This document shows, piece by piece, positions 22,028 to 32,555 of a DNA stretch of 64,000 nucleotides. The stretch spans positions 434,001-498,000 of the forward strand of contig CM059194.1 of the NCBI GenBank assembly GCA_030323885.1. The letters are read 5' to 3'. The translations under genes were made by a program, and so were the position numbers. Positions within the stretch are counted from its first letter, which is position 1. Every line of letters begins with the position of its first letter. Below the pieces are notes generated by a model, which worked only from the letters and a program-made list of their open reading frames with translations, was not told the DNA's origin and did not search any database. This DNA is from Branchipolynoe longqiensis (Eukaryota; Annelida; Polychaeta; Phyllodocida; Polynoidae).

Positions 22028-22343
22028 CAGGGATGAAAGTGGTCTCTGCGGAAAAAAGCGGAAATGCGGATATTCTCCCATAGGTTTAGCATTGTTAGGG
22101 AATAGTGGAAAATATCCGGAAGTCAGGTTTTATATATATATATTGGTATACGATGATAGTGGTGCGCCGTTTGAAGCATGTATTAGTAGTATACGCTGAT
22201 AGTGCTGCAGCATTTGGAGCATTTATTAGTAGTATAAGCTGATAGAGCTCGGACGTCTGCACCACATATTAGTATACGGTGATGGTGCTGTGGGATTGAA
22301 AAATCCCGGAAATCCGCAAAATCCCGGAGATCTTTCATCCCTG
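22028..22343. mobile_element. hAT-like MITE (CAGGGATGAAAG ends), copy 1
   Basis: The ends are CAGGGATGAAAG and CTTTCATCCCTG, flanked directly by ATAAAG on both sides (22,022-22,027 and 22,344-22,349). The interior has three short direct repeats around AGTATACG/TGATAGTG. CAG...CTG ends recall hAT elements, although the observed duplication is six bases rather than eight. Related copies are at 40,323-40,553 and 49,354-49,670. Confidence 0.75.
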
Positions 22344-22349
22344 ATAAAG

Positions 22350-23655
22350 ACAAATTGTCAGAAAACGAAATATATCAATTTAATGAATCTTTAAATGTTC
22401 ATTGTAGCTTAACCAATTGGTTAAACCTCCTATAAATTGACAGTGCACATCATCTGGAGGTAATACACATTATCATATTAATATTCTGTCTAGAAATACA
22501 AAAAGTGCACTTTGATTGCGCTTACAAAAGAAAAGTATAAAAAATAAAGATTTGTTCATCAAGCTTTGAACACTCACTGTGGCTCATCCAATAGGTGGAT
22601 CTTCTTCAAATTTTGCAGACATAGCATATGGAAGAAATGCATATTAGAAATTGATGGCAAATACAAATTAAAAGTGTCTGAAACCAAAAATATTGATTTA
22701 AATAAATCTTTAAATATTCACTGTGGCTAGAGCAATGGTTGGATCTTCCCAAAATTTGGCCCACTATTAGATTATATATTCTCTGATATATCTCAATCGA
22801 CATCAATGTCATATACATGTTTCTCCACGCGTGTCACCATTGTGAAACTAGTGTGGTCAGCAAAGACCAAAACAGGTTGGTGTCAATATTCTGTCTGCGG
22901 CTCCTTGCACTAACTAGCACTCTACTAAGATCCATATCAAATCTTATTATGTTTAAAATATTTTTTAATTCAGTAGATGAGATTTAAACTTTCGAAATTA
23001 TTTAAATTGCAGAATCTGACCTTTTTGACCTAGGGCAAACCATATATGGTTAGAAAGCTGAGGTCACTGCGCTTCTTCTGGTACCATCAATGACTTTCTA
23101 CGAGGTAGTGCAAGGAAGCGCGAGCCCATGAAAGATACCCTGTTTTCACAGTCGGTTTCATTTACATCAGTAATGAAGGAATACTCACTACATACACTCA
23201 TCATACAACTAGAGTTTACTTAAATACACACTTACTATATATTCAATCCAACAACACTATCGGATAGAACATACGTTGATGTTCTAGGTTATGTAATTTC
23301 ATTTAGATCATATACATACAGAAATAGTTACAAGCATGTGAATATTGATGAAAAAAGCACCATTCCTGGACTTCTAATGGGCGCTGCCAGTACCTATTAT
23401 TATGTCTCAATTTCTATTAATTAAGAGCGGCTAACAGGTCAAAGGCCTATTATAGCTGTATCATATTGATTGATTGATTGTCTACTCTAGTTTGTTTTGG
23501 AGTAATTTAGATGAGACATGGCTAACTTTGGAGATATCTGAGGTGAAAGCATCCCAAATAATTTTGGCAAGCACATCAAAACTTGTGTTGTTGAAAACAA
23601 GTGGTAACCCAGATTGGCATTTCGCCGTGGTCATGTGACACCCGTAGCCACATGT
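22350..23655. other. AT-rich intergenic sequence
   Basis: No gene is supported. Two related stretches (about 22,560-22,620 and 22,720-22,760) share CACTGTGGCT and CCAAAATTTGG-like motifs, suggesting an old repeat. A TTGATTGATTGATTG tract at 23,466-23,480 resembles the reverse complement of the LINE/SINE tails in this window. Confidence 0.3.
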
Positions 23656-23659
23656 AGCC

Positions 23660-23951
23660 AGAGCCGCGTTCAGGGTACTCCTCGAAGAGGCCTTTTGGCT
23701 TATTTGCGTTCAGGGTGCGACTCGGGGACGCCTCCCATTTCAGACAGGAGACAAAAAGCGCCTCGAAAATGGCCACCGTATTCAGTGGTTTCAGCCAATC
23801 AGAGCGCTTTTTTCTATTGCAAAATTGCTACTGCCTATGGAGGTGGCCATTTTCGAGGCGACAGACTGCTTTTACCATTTAGAGTAGCATAACGTCAGGG
23901 ATTTCCCCCCCCCCCCCGAGACGTCTCAGAGGCATACCCTGAATGCGGCCC
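23660..23951. mobile_element. MITE-like element, GCCGCRTTCAGGGTA ends
   Basis: Imperfect inverted ends: AGAGCCGCGTTCAGGGTA on the left and the reverse complement of AGGGCCGCATTCAGGGTA on the right. A second internal inverted pair, around GGTGGCCATTTTCGAGGCG, runs against CGCCTCGAAAATGGCCACC. No clear target duplication and no coding sequence. A C homopolymer lies at 23,907-23,918. Confidence 0.55.
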
Positions 23952-24082
23952 TGGACTAATCTATTCATGTGCACTGATGGCAACATGACATCAGTTCCTA
24001 AAATGTTAGTATATTTTCGTCCAGCTAAGAATATAACTTGAAATGCTAAACCATGGGAAAGTTGCCATCCTCGGTTGGCCTT

Positions 24083-24089
<7 letters not shown>

Positions 24090-24115
<26 letters not shown>

Positions 24116-24130
24116 AAATACATATATATA
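24090..24130. repeat. AT microsatellite
   Basis: An uninterrupted run of TATATA dinucleotides followed by ATACATATATATA, directly beside the inverted repeat of the third DIRS-like element. Confidence 0.9.
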
Positions 24131-24446
24131 TAGTATAGTTATACAAATCTTACCTGGGTATAGATGATGGATAACTGTTGTTTTCCCAAGGTATAAGCCT
24201 CGGATAGACGTGGGCTAGGGAGAAGGAAGCACATCCGGTCCAGCAATCTTTACCTACTTATTCAGGATAAAAATGACCTTAATTACAATGGATACGATCA
24301 TGTTTTCCCCTTGTCACAAGCAAACATAATAGACGTGGCAGGGTGTGGAGGGCGAGCCCTAGCCCACGTCTATCCGAGGCTTATACCTCGGGAAAACAAC
24401 AATTATCCATCATCTATACCCAGTAAGATTCGTATAACTATACTAT
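24131..24446. repeat. ~90-bp inverted repeat at the DIRS-C end
   Basis: The arms 24,131-24,220 and 24,357-24,446 are about 95% complementary, with a 136-bp loop. Each carries GGTATAGATGATGGATAA and TAAGCCTCGGATAGACGTGG. Inverted and internal complementary repeats are typical of DIRS elements, where they template a circular intermediate. Confidence 0.85.
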
Positions 24447-24653
24447 TTTACCTCCGTATTACGCCTCTGGCTAGCCTCAGGCTAGGGAGACTTTTTACGT
24501 AAATTCATTTTTATCCTCTTAACACCTCTTTGTAACTATAAAGTTTCTTATTCTTCTGCACTACATAGTGTACCATATAGTATACCTAATCGTTAATACA
24601 AACATTCAAACATCATTTCAATAAACAATTTTATGTTTTTCTCATCTGTCTTA

Positions 24654-25195
24654 TTAATTGGTGAGTAGTTGAGTTGCCAGGCTACGGGACTTTTCTAGTC
24701 GTTTGTTGTAATGTTTAGCAAATGATCTAGCCATCTCCCAGCCTGCATGGGCGAGGATTCTCTTAACTGAGATTCCTAATTGTCTCGCCTTTGATACCTT
24801 GCGACTCTCGTTGAGTGAGAAGCATAGCGGCCAGTGTCGACTCCCGCTTGTTTTAACACCGTGATTGTCCATCTAGTGAGAGTGTCTCTCGAAATGGCCT
24901 TGTGTGGTTTAATAAAGCTTATGAGAAGTTGTCTAGAGTTCCTTATTCCTTTAGTCTTGGATATATATTCCTTAATAGTAGATACTACACAAATATGTCG
25001 ATCCTCTGGGAAGCTAGTGAGATGCACTGAAGACAGTGGATCCCCTGTACGGTTAGATTTCAATACTTTGTCTAAATCAAACGTCGCCTCCTTACTGTCT
25101 ATCTCTAATCCATTTAGAGACAGTGCTACCATAGTCTGTCCTCTATGTCCAGTTACTAACAATAGTAGTATTGCTAACTTATACTTATACTAATC
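24654..25195 (-). pseudogene. DIRS-C tyrosine recombinase, catalytic part
   Basis: The minus frame 25,162-24,776 reads MLVTGHRGQTMVALSLNGL (first catalytic Arg region), then KEYISKTKGIRNSRQLLISF, ISRDTLTRWTITVLKQAGV and YASHSTRVA (His-box). After a frame shift, 24,872-24,654 gives LGISVKRILAHAGWEMARSF and AKHYNKRLEKS, with the catalytic Tyr in HYNK. All catalytic residues can be placed despite the shift. Confidence 0.8.
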
Positions 25196-25390
25196 CTCTT
25201 CTGCTTAAGAAATTAGGCATCAATGCCTGTTAGCAGCTTTGGCCTTCTAAGTGGGACCTAGTGAAATTATAGTTTTCGTGTGGCGAGCGCTGACTGTAGC
25301 GGTAAATTACCCAGTGCTTATCGAGGCGTCCTTTGAAAGAGTTTAAGCTTGGGGCATTCACTACATCAGCTGGTAATCTGTTCCAAGTGT
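25195..25390 (-). mobile_element. LINE 3' coding fragment inside DIRS-C
   Basis: The minus frame NTWNRLPADVVNAPSLNSFK, then GRLDKHWVIY, is the C-terminal signature of a common metazoan LINE reverse transcriptase. It interrupts the recombinase reading between 25,390 and 25,195. A homologous but different fragment occurs on the plus strand at 32,695-32,904. Confidence 0.65.
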
Positions 25391-25399
25391 TCCCTAACT

Positions 25400-26005
25400 G
25401 ATTAACAGATAAATGTTTATTAGAAGGCCAATCCTTGAATAACTTAAAGACTACTGATACATCCCAAAACCTATTATATTTAGGCTTTGGTGGGTTTCTT
25501 TCATATACCGATCTAAGAAACCAGGTAACTACTTGATGTTTACCGATTGACTGTCCATCTATTCTTGGTAAGATAATTAATTGCACCATATCCTAATCCT
25601 TCGTCCTCAAGCATTCTGAGAAACCTGATGACTTGCACTAAAGTTGGGTTTCATTACTCTAACGTCTTTCATTAAGCAATGTAAACCCCACTTCTTCAAA
25701 TAACTTGTGTACAATTTCACCGTTCCTTTCCTCCATGCATGAGCTGTCAGCTTCTGCTGCGTTATTTTGTCAAGTCCAAATTGTTCTAAATATTTATTCA
25801 AAAAAGGAATGCCACCAATGGGGTTGTTGACACGTCTCCGTGTGTCATAAGTGGTCCTTGATGCTGAAGATTTCCTATTTCCCTTGATATTTTCATGCTG
25901 TCTCTCACTCCTATTGCTATTGCTGCCAGCCATGGCTGTGTGTCCCAATCTGGCACTATTAGAATGGCATGAGCGTGATCCATCTTGATCTTGCGAACCA
26001 CTCAA
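25400..26005 (-). pseudogene. DIRS-C recombinase N-terminal part
   Basis: The minus frame 26,005-25,607 runs from a Ser/Arg/His-rich start into PFLNKYLEQFGLDKITQQKL and AWRKGTVKLYTSYLKKWGLH, the helical core-binding domain of a tyrosine recombinase. It continues after a frame break in 25,589-25,430 (VVTWFLRSVYERNPPKPKYN). It overlaps the end of the RNase H frame by a few bases. Confidence 0.65.
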
Positions 26006-27086
26006 ATGCTGAATGGTAGAAATATATAATAAAATGAATCATCATTCCAGTCCATGGAAAAAGCATCAACTCTCCAAGCATCCGGTTCCGGATGCCAAGA
26101 CACATACTTCTCAAGTTTGTTATTATTACGTGAAGCAAATAGATCAACTTGTGGGCTTCCCCATTTTTGACAAATTTTGTTAAAAATGTTATCATTCAAC
26201 GACCATTTTAAATGATCATGAAAGTGTTGACTCTTCTTATCTGCTAATGTATTTTGACTGCCTGGGATATGGGCCACTGTTAACCATATCCGTTTTTCTT
26301 GCGCCCAGTTCCAAATAAGTTTGGCCATGCTATTGCATGCTTTTGAGTGTGTATATTCCTAATATAGGCCATCGCCGTAGTGTTGTCTGTTAACACCCGT
26401 AAATCAAACTTAGGAACTTGTACCAAACTTCTCAAGCCTAAGTAAATAGCCCTTACTTCCAGCACATTAATGTGATCGGAAGCCTCATGTTCGAGCCAAC
26501 GTCCTCTCTTTGCTTGATTACCCCCATGAGCTCCCCATCCTTCTAATGAAGTGTCTGTAGTTAATACCGTATTCGGTTCCCCCATTCTAATAGGGTTGGG
26601 TGAATTTTGCAAATGTGCTAACCACCACTCAATATCTTCAATCCCTTTTTGAGAAATAGCCATTTTCCTCTCAAAATTACCGTTGGTACGAGCCAACGCT
26701 AAATTGTTATCAATTTCGAGTGATTTAATGTGAGCCTTGACATATAAAATAGCTGGCGCATAAGCTGTCATTAAACCTACCAAAATGGCAACTTGTCTAA
26801 TTTTTGGTTTATTCAAAGCAAGCAGTTGTTCTGCAGTGGCTTTAAACTTATCTTTCTTTTGTGGTGTAAGTGTTATCGTCATCTTAACCGTGTCAATAAT
26901 AATTCCTAAACATTTTAAGTTCTTAGTTGGTTTAAAAACTGACTTTGTTTTATGAACAAAAAATCCTAGTTTTGTAAATGTTTGACAAAGATCATTTACT
27001 GCTTGTTGACACGCTTGTTCTGTGTGGGAAACAATAAAGGAATCATCAATGTAAGGAAACATAATATGTCCCTTACGTGCCATCAA
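26002..27086 (-). pseudogene. DIRS-C RT palm and RNase H
   Basis: The minus frame 27,086-26,280 begins MMARKGHIMFPYIDDSFIVS (catalytic YIDD), then LKCLGIIIDTVKMTITLTPQ and the RNase H residues VLTTDTSLEGWGAHGG (Asp), INVLEVRAIYLGLRSL (Glu) and LRVLTDNTTAMAYIRN (Asp). A frame shift near 26,300 leads into 26,328-26,002 with VAHIPGSQNTLADKKSQ and SPQVDLFASRNNNKLEKY. The order and the LFASR motif are typical of DIRS-type polyproteins. Confidence 0.8.
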
Positions 27087-27185
27087 TGATCATTTACTGC
27101 TTGTTGACACGCTTGTTCTGTGTGGGCAACAATAAAGGAATCATCAATGTAAGGAAACATAATATGTCCCTTACGTGCCATTATG
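26990..27185 (-). repeat. 98-bp tandem duplication over the YIDD motif
   Basis: A 98-bp segment starting GATCATTTACTGCTTGTTGA is present twice back to back (26,990-27,087 and 27,088-27,185) with about one substitution. It duplicates the RT catalytic motif. Because 98 is not a multiple of three, it shifts the frame between the two RT pieces. Confidence 0.9.
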
Positions 27186-27423
27186 AAAAAATTGGTTTTA
27201 GCAACTTTGTAAATAATCGGGGTGCACAAGCTAGTCCATTTGGCATCGATGTAAACTCATAAAGTTGGTCATTCCAAATAAATCGCAGCAACTTCCTATC
27301 CTGTTTATAAATATGAATAGTGTAATAAGCATCTCTCAAATCGACACTTGCAAGCCAAGAATTAGGCGTAACTAGATCCCTCGCTGTCTCTAGTGAAAAC
27401 ATCTTAAAATGTTTATATTGCAC
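27181..27423 (-). pseudogene. DIRS-C RT, N-terminal palm piece
   Basis: The minus frame contains VTPNSWLASVDLRDAYYTIH (first catalytic Asp) and EFTSMPNGLACAPRLFTKLL. It is cut at 27,424, where an inverted copy of the TMEM223-type 39-bp unit begins. Confidence 0.8.
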
Positions 27424-27427
27424 CCTG

Positions 27428-27464
27428 TAGCGCTAACCTGAGTGGGCGACCAGAGAGGCGCACA
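27428..27464 (+). repeat. Lone copy of the TMEM223-type coding-end repeat
   Basis: Thirty-seven bases including AACCTGAGTGGGCGACCAG and AGAGGCGCACA match the 39-bp unit at 16,486-16,660, in the opposite orientation and about 10.8 kb away. It sits precisely where the DIRS-C RT homology ends and a TTGGTTG-rich tract begins. Confidence 0.8.
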
Positions 27465-27985
27465 GTTGGTTGTTGATTCTTGGTTGTTGATTTGTTGTAG
27501 GTTGTCTGTTTGCTGGCTGTTTTGTTGGTTTTGTTGTCAGTTGTTAGTTGCTGGTTGCAGATTGGTTGTTTTTTTGGTTGCTGGTTGTTTTGTTGGTTAT
27601 TGATTAGTTTGTTAGTTGGCTAGTTAGTTGGTTTTGGATTGCTGGTTGTATTGGCTCATTGTTGGGTGGTTGTTGTTGCTCCACTAATTGGAGCCAAATC
27701 AAATTTCACGAAACCTCATGAAAAAAGCCTACGGGAATATGCTGCCGCCGATTTCATCCGAGCTATATGATTGTGAGCTATAACCCATAATCAACCGCAA
27801 AACATAAACACCCCCATAATATAAACTATGTTTTGGATTGCTGGTTGTATTGGCTCGTTGTTGGGTGGTTGCACCACATCCCACAACCAACTAAACAACC
27901 GCAAAAGATAAACACCCCCAAAATATAAACTTATGTAAAACATAAACACCCCCAAAATATAAACTTATGTCAAACAAAAACTAAA
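27465..27985. repeat. TTGGTTG-rich low-complexity tract with duplicated segments
   Basis: Irregular TTGGTTGTTG/GCTGGTTG repeats (27,465-27,680). Two copies of GGATTGCTGGTTGTATTGGC (about 27,637 and 27,835) follow, and then repeated AAACATAAACACCCCC and ATATAAACTTATGT blocks. No coding signal. Confidence 0.65.
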
Positions 27986-28039
27986 GATAGGCTATGTGAT
28001 TGTGAACGCGTGCTAAATCAAAAAGAATAATATAGTGCT

Positions 28040-28240
28040 ATAGTGCTACGGAGCTACACTGGCATCTCCTAGTGGGGGAAGCGGGAGTTAAGTCACAAAG
28101 GGGAGGCGACGGCTGGCGCCACCTAGAGTATATTGGCAGATATAAACAAAGACAGTGTGCGGCAATCTGTTCGGAGAATAAAACAACACTGGACAACACC
28201 AGACTGGTGTGGTGCCCCTGATTCGTTCTGACTTGTTTTT
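28040..28240 (+). other. Possible solo LTR end
   Basis: GATATAAACAAAGACAGTGT is followed by GAGAATAAAACAACACTGG and ACACCAGACTGGTGTGGTGC. A TATA-like box, a polyadenylation signal and an inverted CACCAGACTGGTGTGGTG motif close together are the usual make-up of an LTR. No partner LTR or primer-binding site was found in the window, so this is a weak call. Confidence 0.25.
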
Positions 28241-28368
28241 ATATTTTATTTTAATTGAACCGAAGAGGATGATCCTACATCGACAGATAAGGATAGATGA
28301 TAGTAATTAGGCGAGGCATTTTTTTTTGGTTAAGTTGAGGGCGGCCCTAGGTGGCCCGAAACAACAGA

Positions 28369-28709
28369 TTGTTTGTTTGTTGTTGTTTTACGTCCTAGCA
28401 ACATCTAAGGTCATATCAGGACGGGTACCGACTTGTAACAGTGCGCACTCCTGGCGACTTTATAGTGCTGTCCCACTGGGAAACCAGGCCGCCGGCACCA
28501 TGACCTGGTATCCCACTCAGTCACATTATCCTGACACTGAGCACACCAGTCCTTGCCCTATCCTAATAATGCCGAGCGCCTGGCTAGGAAGCGACAAGTA
28601 TCAATTTTAAAGTCATTGGTTTGACTCGACCGGGACTCGAACCCACGACCCCACTTTCTACCAGTACGGGAGACGGACGCTCTAACTCATTCGGCCATCC
28701 CGTCTGGTT
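28369..28709 (-). mobile_element. tRNA-derived SINE with 12-bp target duplication
   Basis: The element reads on the minus strand and is flanked by CGAAACAACAGA (28,357-28,368 and 28,710-28,721). Its head is a tRNA-like sequence with box A (GATGGCCGAATGAGTTAGAG) and box B (GGTTCGAGTCC). A ~200-bp body and a tail follow, GATATGACCTTAGATGTTGC then AGGACGTAAAACAACAAC, ending in AAAC repeats. The tail resembles the 3' end of the I-type LINE at 9,830-9,880, the LINE probably supplying its transposition machinery. Confidence 0.85.
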
Positions 28710-28724
28710 CGAAACAACAGAGGA

Positions 28725-29370
28725 CATGACACAAATTTAACTGCACAAAAGTGGGCGCTGAGCAGTTCTTTTTTATTATTGTCCAAACATATTTGAATCG
28801 TATGGCAGGCTGGAAAATAACCAGATGAAGAGGAACCCAATATTTTACTTTGCTGTTTTTTGTCGATAACATAGTGGGTGGGCAGTTGTGGGGGTGATTC
28901 AGGTCACCCGTGTTTACCGAAAACATTGATGGCGATATTTAAAAAAAGAAGCCTGTGGATTCCAATATCTGGAATTTCGACTCAAAATCATTATCTAAAA
29001 ACATTTGAATCGTATGGTAGGTCGAACAATGCGTAGGTGAGCGCAAACACGCGAGTAAAACTTGAGGAAGTTGTTGTTGATGTGCTATGGGGCCAGGCTG
29101 AGCCAGACTTGGACAGCTGAACTCCACAGCGTGGACTGGTGCACGTAAGAACAGTATGGAGTAGCAACCACTCAGCTGAGGTATGCGGTAATATTTTTAG
29201 TATGGCTGAGTAGGTGCTGATAGTATGCGTTACAGGTGGGAATACGCACACCTTCAACCATATGTAACATCATTCGTGTAAGCAATTTGTAATGTTTCCA
29301 GCCTCAAAAATGCTTACAGGTGTTTGCGTTGCTTGTGATGTGGTAGCGTAGCTTTCGAGGTTTGCGTAGC
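28725..29370. other. Spacer within or beside DIRS-C
   Basis: No supported gene. A motif ACATTTGAATCGTATGG-TAGG occurs twice (about 28,787 and 28,999), suggesting an internal duplication of about 210 bp. Confidence 0.35.
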
Positions 29371-29375
29371 AAACT

Positions 29376-29858
29376 CTACTTGTTCTCTGGCCTGGGGAAC
29401 GGCCTGTTGGGAGTGTACTCCCGCTTGAACGGTTGGTTCCTGTCATTCCAGCCGAACGACCGGCGTTGCCCCCGTCCCCTGGGCTGCAGCCCGTAGGTTG
29501 GACCGGAACGTCCACCCCTGGCGCCCCGACGGTTTCGAAAATCCACTTTAGATTTTTTAACCGGGTGCTTGCACCGACCTTCTTGCATCGATATGCTTCC
29601 CACTCTTGGTGGTGGTCTCGACCTCTTTAAAGAGGTATTGCAACTGTCCACCAAACATTTTTGTTTTGTCAAGTGGCTTCCCTTTGATTTGCCTCGGTGG
29701 GAGGAAAAGAGTATACTCTTTGCCATCATTGTCAACCACCTTCTTTGACCTGGCAACTTCTTCGGCCGCATCCGTACAGACACCAGGATTAATTTCCAAC
29801 GAGAATCCATTAAAGAAACCGAGGAAAAATCCAAACGTGATGTGGCTTCAGTCAACAT
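29376..29858 (-). pseudogene. Unrecognised basic, RG-rich open region; possible DIRS-C gag
   Basis: Two overlapping minus frames. The better protein-like piece (29,799-29,557) includes CTDAAEEVARSKKVVDNDGK and EYTLFLPPRQIKGKPLDKTK. After a frame shift near 29,560, the 29,376 frame ends with RGARGGRSGPTYGLQPRGRG and a basic tail. An RGG-like nucleic-acid-binding tail and its place upstream of the RT would suit a gag protein, but I do not recognise the family. Confidence 0.35.
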
Positions 29859-30410
29859 CGCTCTCCGCTCGACAGGTGGGTTACACGTGACGTGGCTTCA
29901 GCCAACATCGCTCTCCGTTTGTCAACGATCGGCATAAATGTGATGTGGCTTCAGCCAACATCGCTCTCCATTCGGCAACGGGTGCTTAAACGTGATGTGG
30001 CTTCAGCCAACATCGCTCTCCGTTCAGGAACGGGTGACAAAAGTGATGTGGCTCCAGCCGTCATCGCTCTCCGCTCAGTCGCAGGCGGATTAAAACGTGA
30101 TGAGGCTTCAGCCAACGTCGCTCTCCATTGGCAACAGGCGGCATAAACGTGATGTGGCTTCAGCCAACATCGGTGTCCATTCGGGAACGGGCGACATAAC
30201 GTGATGTGGCTGCAGCCATCATCGCTCTCCACTTGGCCACCGGCGGGTTAAAATGTGATGAGGCTTCAGCCAACATCGCTCTCCGTTTGGCAACAGGCGG
30301 CATAACCGTGATGTGGCTCCAGCCATCATCGCTGTCCGTTAGGCAATGGGTGGCTTAAACGTGATGTGGCTTCAGCCATCATCGCTCTCTGTTCGGCCAC
30401 GGGCGGCTAT
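29837..30410. repeat. Minisatellite, ~52-bp unit, growing out of the gag-like frame
   Basis: About eleven diverged copies of a unit containing GTGATGTGGCTTCAGCCAAC then ATCGCTCTCC and an AACGGGCGGC-like spacer. The first copy coincides with the 5' end of the minus-strand frame at 29,858. A further isolated copy with its left flank (GAAACCGAGGAAAAATCCAA) is at 30,687-30,760. Confidence 0.8.
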
Positions 30411-31345
30411 TACTGGTGTTGGAGAATGTATTTACACCGTTCCAACACAGGCGTGTAAGCTAACGTGTAATGTCGTAGGGTAACGGTATGGAAACCGAAA
30501 CCAAACGAGGGGTAGAGACCAGTATATCGGTACCCTACCACACTCTCTGTTCCGTACACTTCTCCCATCTGCGGCTACTGCGCCAGCAAGTTGGAGAAAA
30601 TGTTACGAAGCTCGGAGGTACGCCCAAAAATTGTGGGGAATCCATAAAAGAAACCCAGGATTAATTTCCAATGTGAATCCATAAAAGAAACCGAGGAAAA
30701 ATCCAAACATGATGTAGCTCCAGCCAACATCGCTATCTGTTCGGCAACAGGCGGCTTGTTGAAAAAATCTTACCTGTGATGTTGCAAAAACCAACATCGA
30801 CATAAACAACAGTGACGTCTAACCCTCACCCATCTGAGCTGGTGTGTTAGAACTTAGAATACAACTGGTATCTCTTTCTAGGCTAGCTGGAGTAGAACCG
30901 AAAATTCGGTTCCAAAGCCCCTGATCATTTATGGGTCTCGCTCCAAAGCCCACTGTCAAAAACGCTGTAACGCATGTTTAATTAATAAAATATTGTCGTT
31001 TAAATCGTAAAACGCCAATATATGCACAATTAATTCGATTTATTAACTTGTAAGAAACATATCTACACAAGAAATATGTATCCTCCTGTATTCTTGGGTT
31101 TTAAACTCATAACAACACTAAAGATAGCGATAAGCGAGTCAAATTAACAAATAAAACAAAAAGGCGAATGTCAAATTTAGCGTACTGGAAAATTCGGCAA
31201 TAATTCCGTTAATATATTCGCCAAATTAACAAAATTCACACAAAAGCTCCTAAAGGTCTTTATAAACCATCGTGTGAATTATTTCCATAAACTTACTGCG
31301 AGTTTTGGAGTTGTTTGTAGAAAACGAACGCTGAATTTACTCACA
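30411..31345. other. AT-rich sequence with a duplicated segment
   Basis: Apart from the second copy of the 29,780-29,850 segment at 30,640-30,760, nothing recognisable is present. AATTAATTCG/AAATTCG-rich, with no supported frame. Confidence 0.35.
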
Positions 31346-31421
31346 AACGTCCACCGCTTGCGAGCCCTTTATGCTAATTGCTGGACCCGGATGTGCTTCC
31401 TTCTCCCTAGCCTGAGGCTTA

Positions 31422-31904
31422 TGCTGCGTTCATATGAACTGGTGAATATGGTGTTTCCCAGTTCACAACCTGTGAATTGCGTTCAAGTGACTTCACAACT
31501 GGTGAACACCACCTGTGAACTGGAGATTTTGGAACCTGCTCCTTACTCACCACTCGTGAAGAAATGGCGGTCTCGCAGTTTCCGCTGTCTGCCGTACGCG
31601 TGGTGCAAAACATTAGTTTTATTCAAAATTAATAGAAATCAAGAACCCTAACCATATAAATTTGATATAATCTTTTTGGTAAAGATGTTTTCTATATGTG
31701 TACCAAGCGATTTGTTTCTAGGTGGTGTGGTTTTAGAGATATTTCACTTTTTCTGTAGAAAGATTTGACAATGCCTCTATTATCGCCCAGTATGAAACCT
31801 GTTTACTGCGAATTGCCAAATGAACGCTGTCAGTTTACAAGGTCGTGTTCACCGGCAGTAAGTAGGAAGTTCACCATATTCACGAGACCCGTATGAACGC
31901 AGCA
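31422..31904. mobile_element. PIF/Harbinger-like MITE with TTA duplication
   Basis: The ends are TGCTGCGTTCATA and its reverse complement, with subterminal GAATATGGTG shared by both arms, and TTA on each side (31,419-31,421 and 31,905-31,907). Length 483 bp. Its interior (31,600-31,770) shares about 150 bp, including AAGCGATTTGTTTCTAGGTG, with two inverted copies at 32,180-32,300 and 32,380-32,470. It sits exactly at the presumed outer end of DIRS-C. Confidence 0.8.
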
Positions 31905-32054
31905 TTAGTACTGAGGTAAAATTGTTATTTAGAACCATGAATATTCACTCGGGGGTTGAAATAATGTTTATAGAACAGAATAACTGACTCAAAAAGTGAA
32001 ATTCGGTCAAATTAAACCCAAAATCGAAGCGATATTGAGTAATTGAGGCACACT

Positions 32055-32555
32055 GGTGTGGTGTGCTCAGCCATGTCCCGTGCTCAACCGTGTACCTATA
32101 CTCAAACTCAAGGCATTGGCAATGGTCGTGAGTAATTTTCATACAGAAAATACAGAACAAGTGAAATATCTCTAAAACCACACCACCTATTAACAAATCG
32201 CTTGGTACAAATATAGAAAACATCTTCACCAAAAAGATTATATTAAATTTATAAGGTTAGGGTTCTTGATTTCTATTAATTTTGATTAAACTAATGTTTT
32301 GCACTGCGCGTACCGTCAAACTCAAGGCATTGTCAATGGTGGTGAGCAATCTTCATACAGAAAATCCAGGAAAAGTGAAATATCTCTAAAACCACACCAC
32401 CTAGAAACAAATCGCTTGGTACACATATAGAAAACATCTTTACCAAAAACATTATATAAAATTTATAAGGTTAGTGACTTACGACCATTGACAATGCCTT
32501 GAGTTTGAGTATAGGTACACAGCTGAGCATGGGACACAGCTGAGCACGCAACACC
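32055..32555. mobile_element. Foldback element with ~80-bp inverted ends
   Basis: The left arm runs through GTGTACCTATACTCAAACTC and AAGGCATTGGCAATGG. The right arm is its near-complete reverse complement, ending before 32,555. The centre contains two direct copies of a ~150-bp segment also present in the MITE at 31,422. No coding sequence; target duplication not resolved. Confidence 0.7.

Larger units (their letters stand above)
24131..31418 (-). mobile_element. DIRS-like retrotransposon C
   Basis: Minus-strand order: a possible gag-like frame (29,858-29,376), RT (27,423-26,700), RNase H (26,600-26,002) and tyrosine recombinase (26,005-24,654). A long inverted repeat follows at 24,131-24,446. 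A terminal-like segment (CTTCCTTCTCCCTAGCC) near 31,400 matches the reverse complement of 24,210-24,240, so the element may run to 31,418. That span includes later insertions (SINE, LINE fragment, minisatellites). Frame breaks and a 98-bp duplication show it is inactive. Continuity between 27,424 and 29,376 is inference. Confidence 0.6.
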
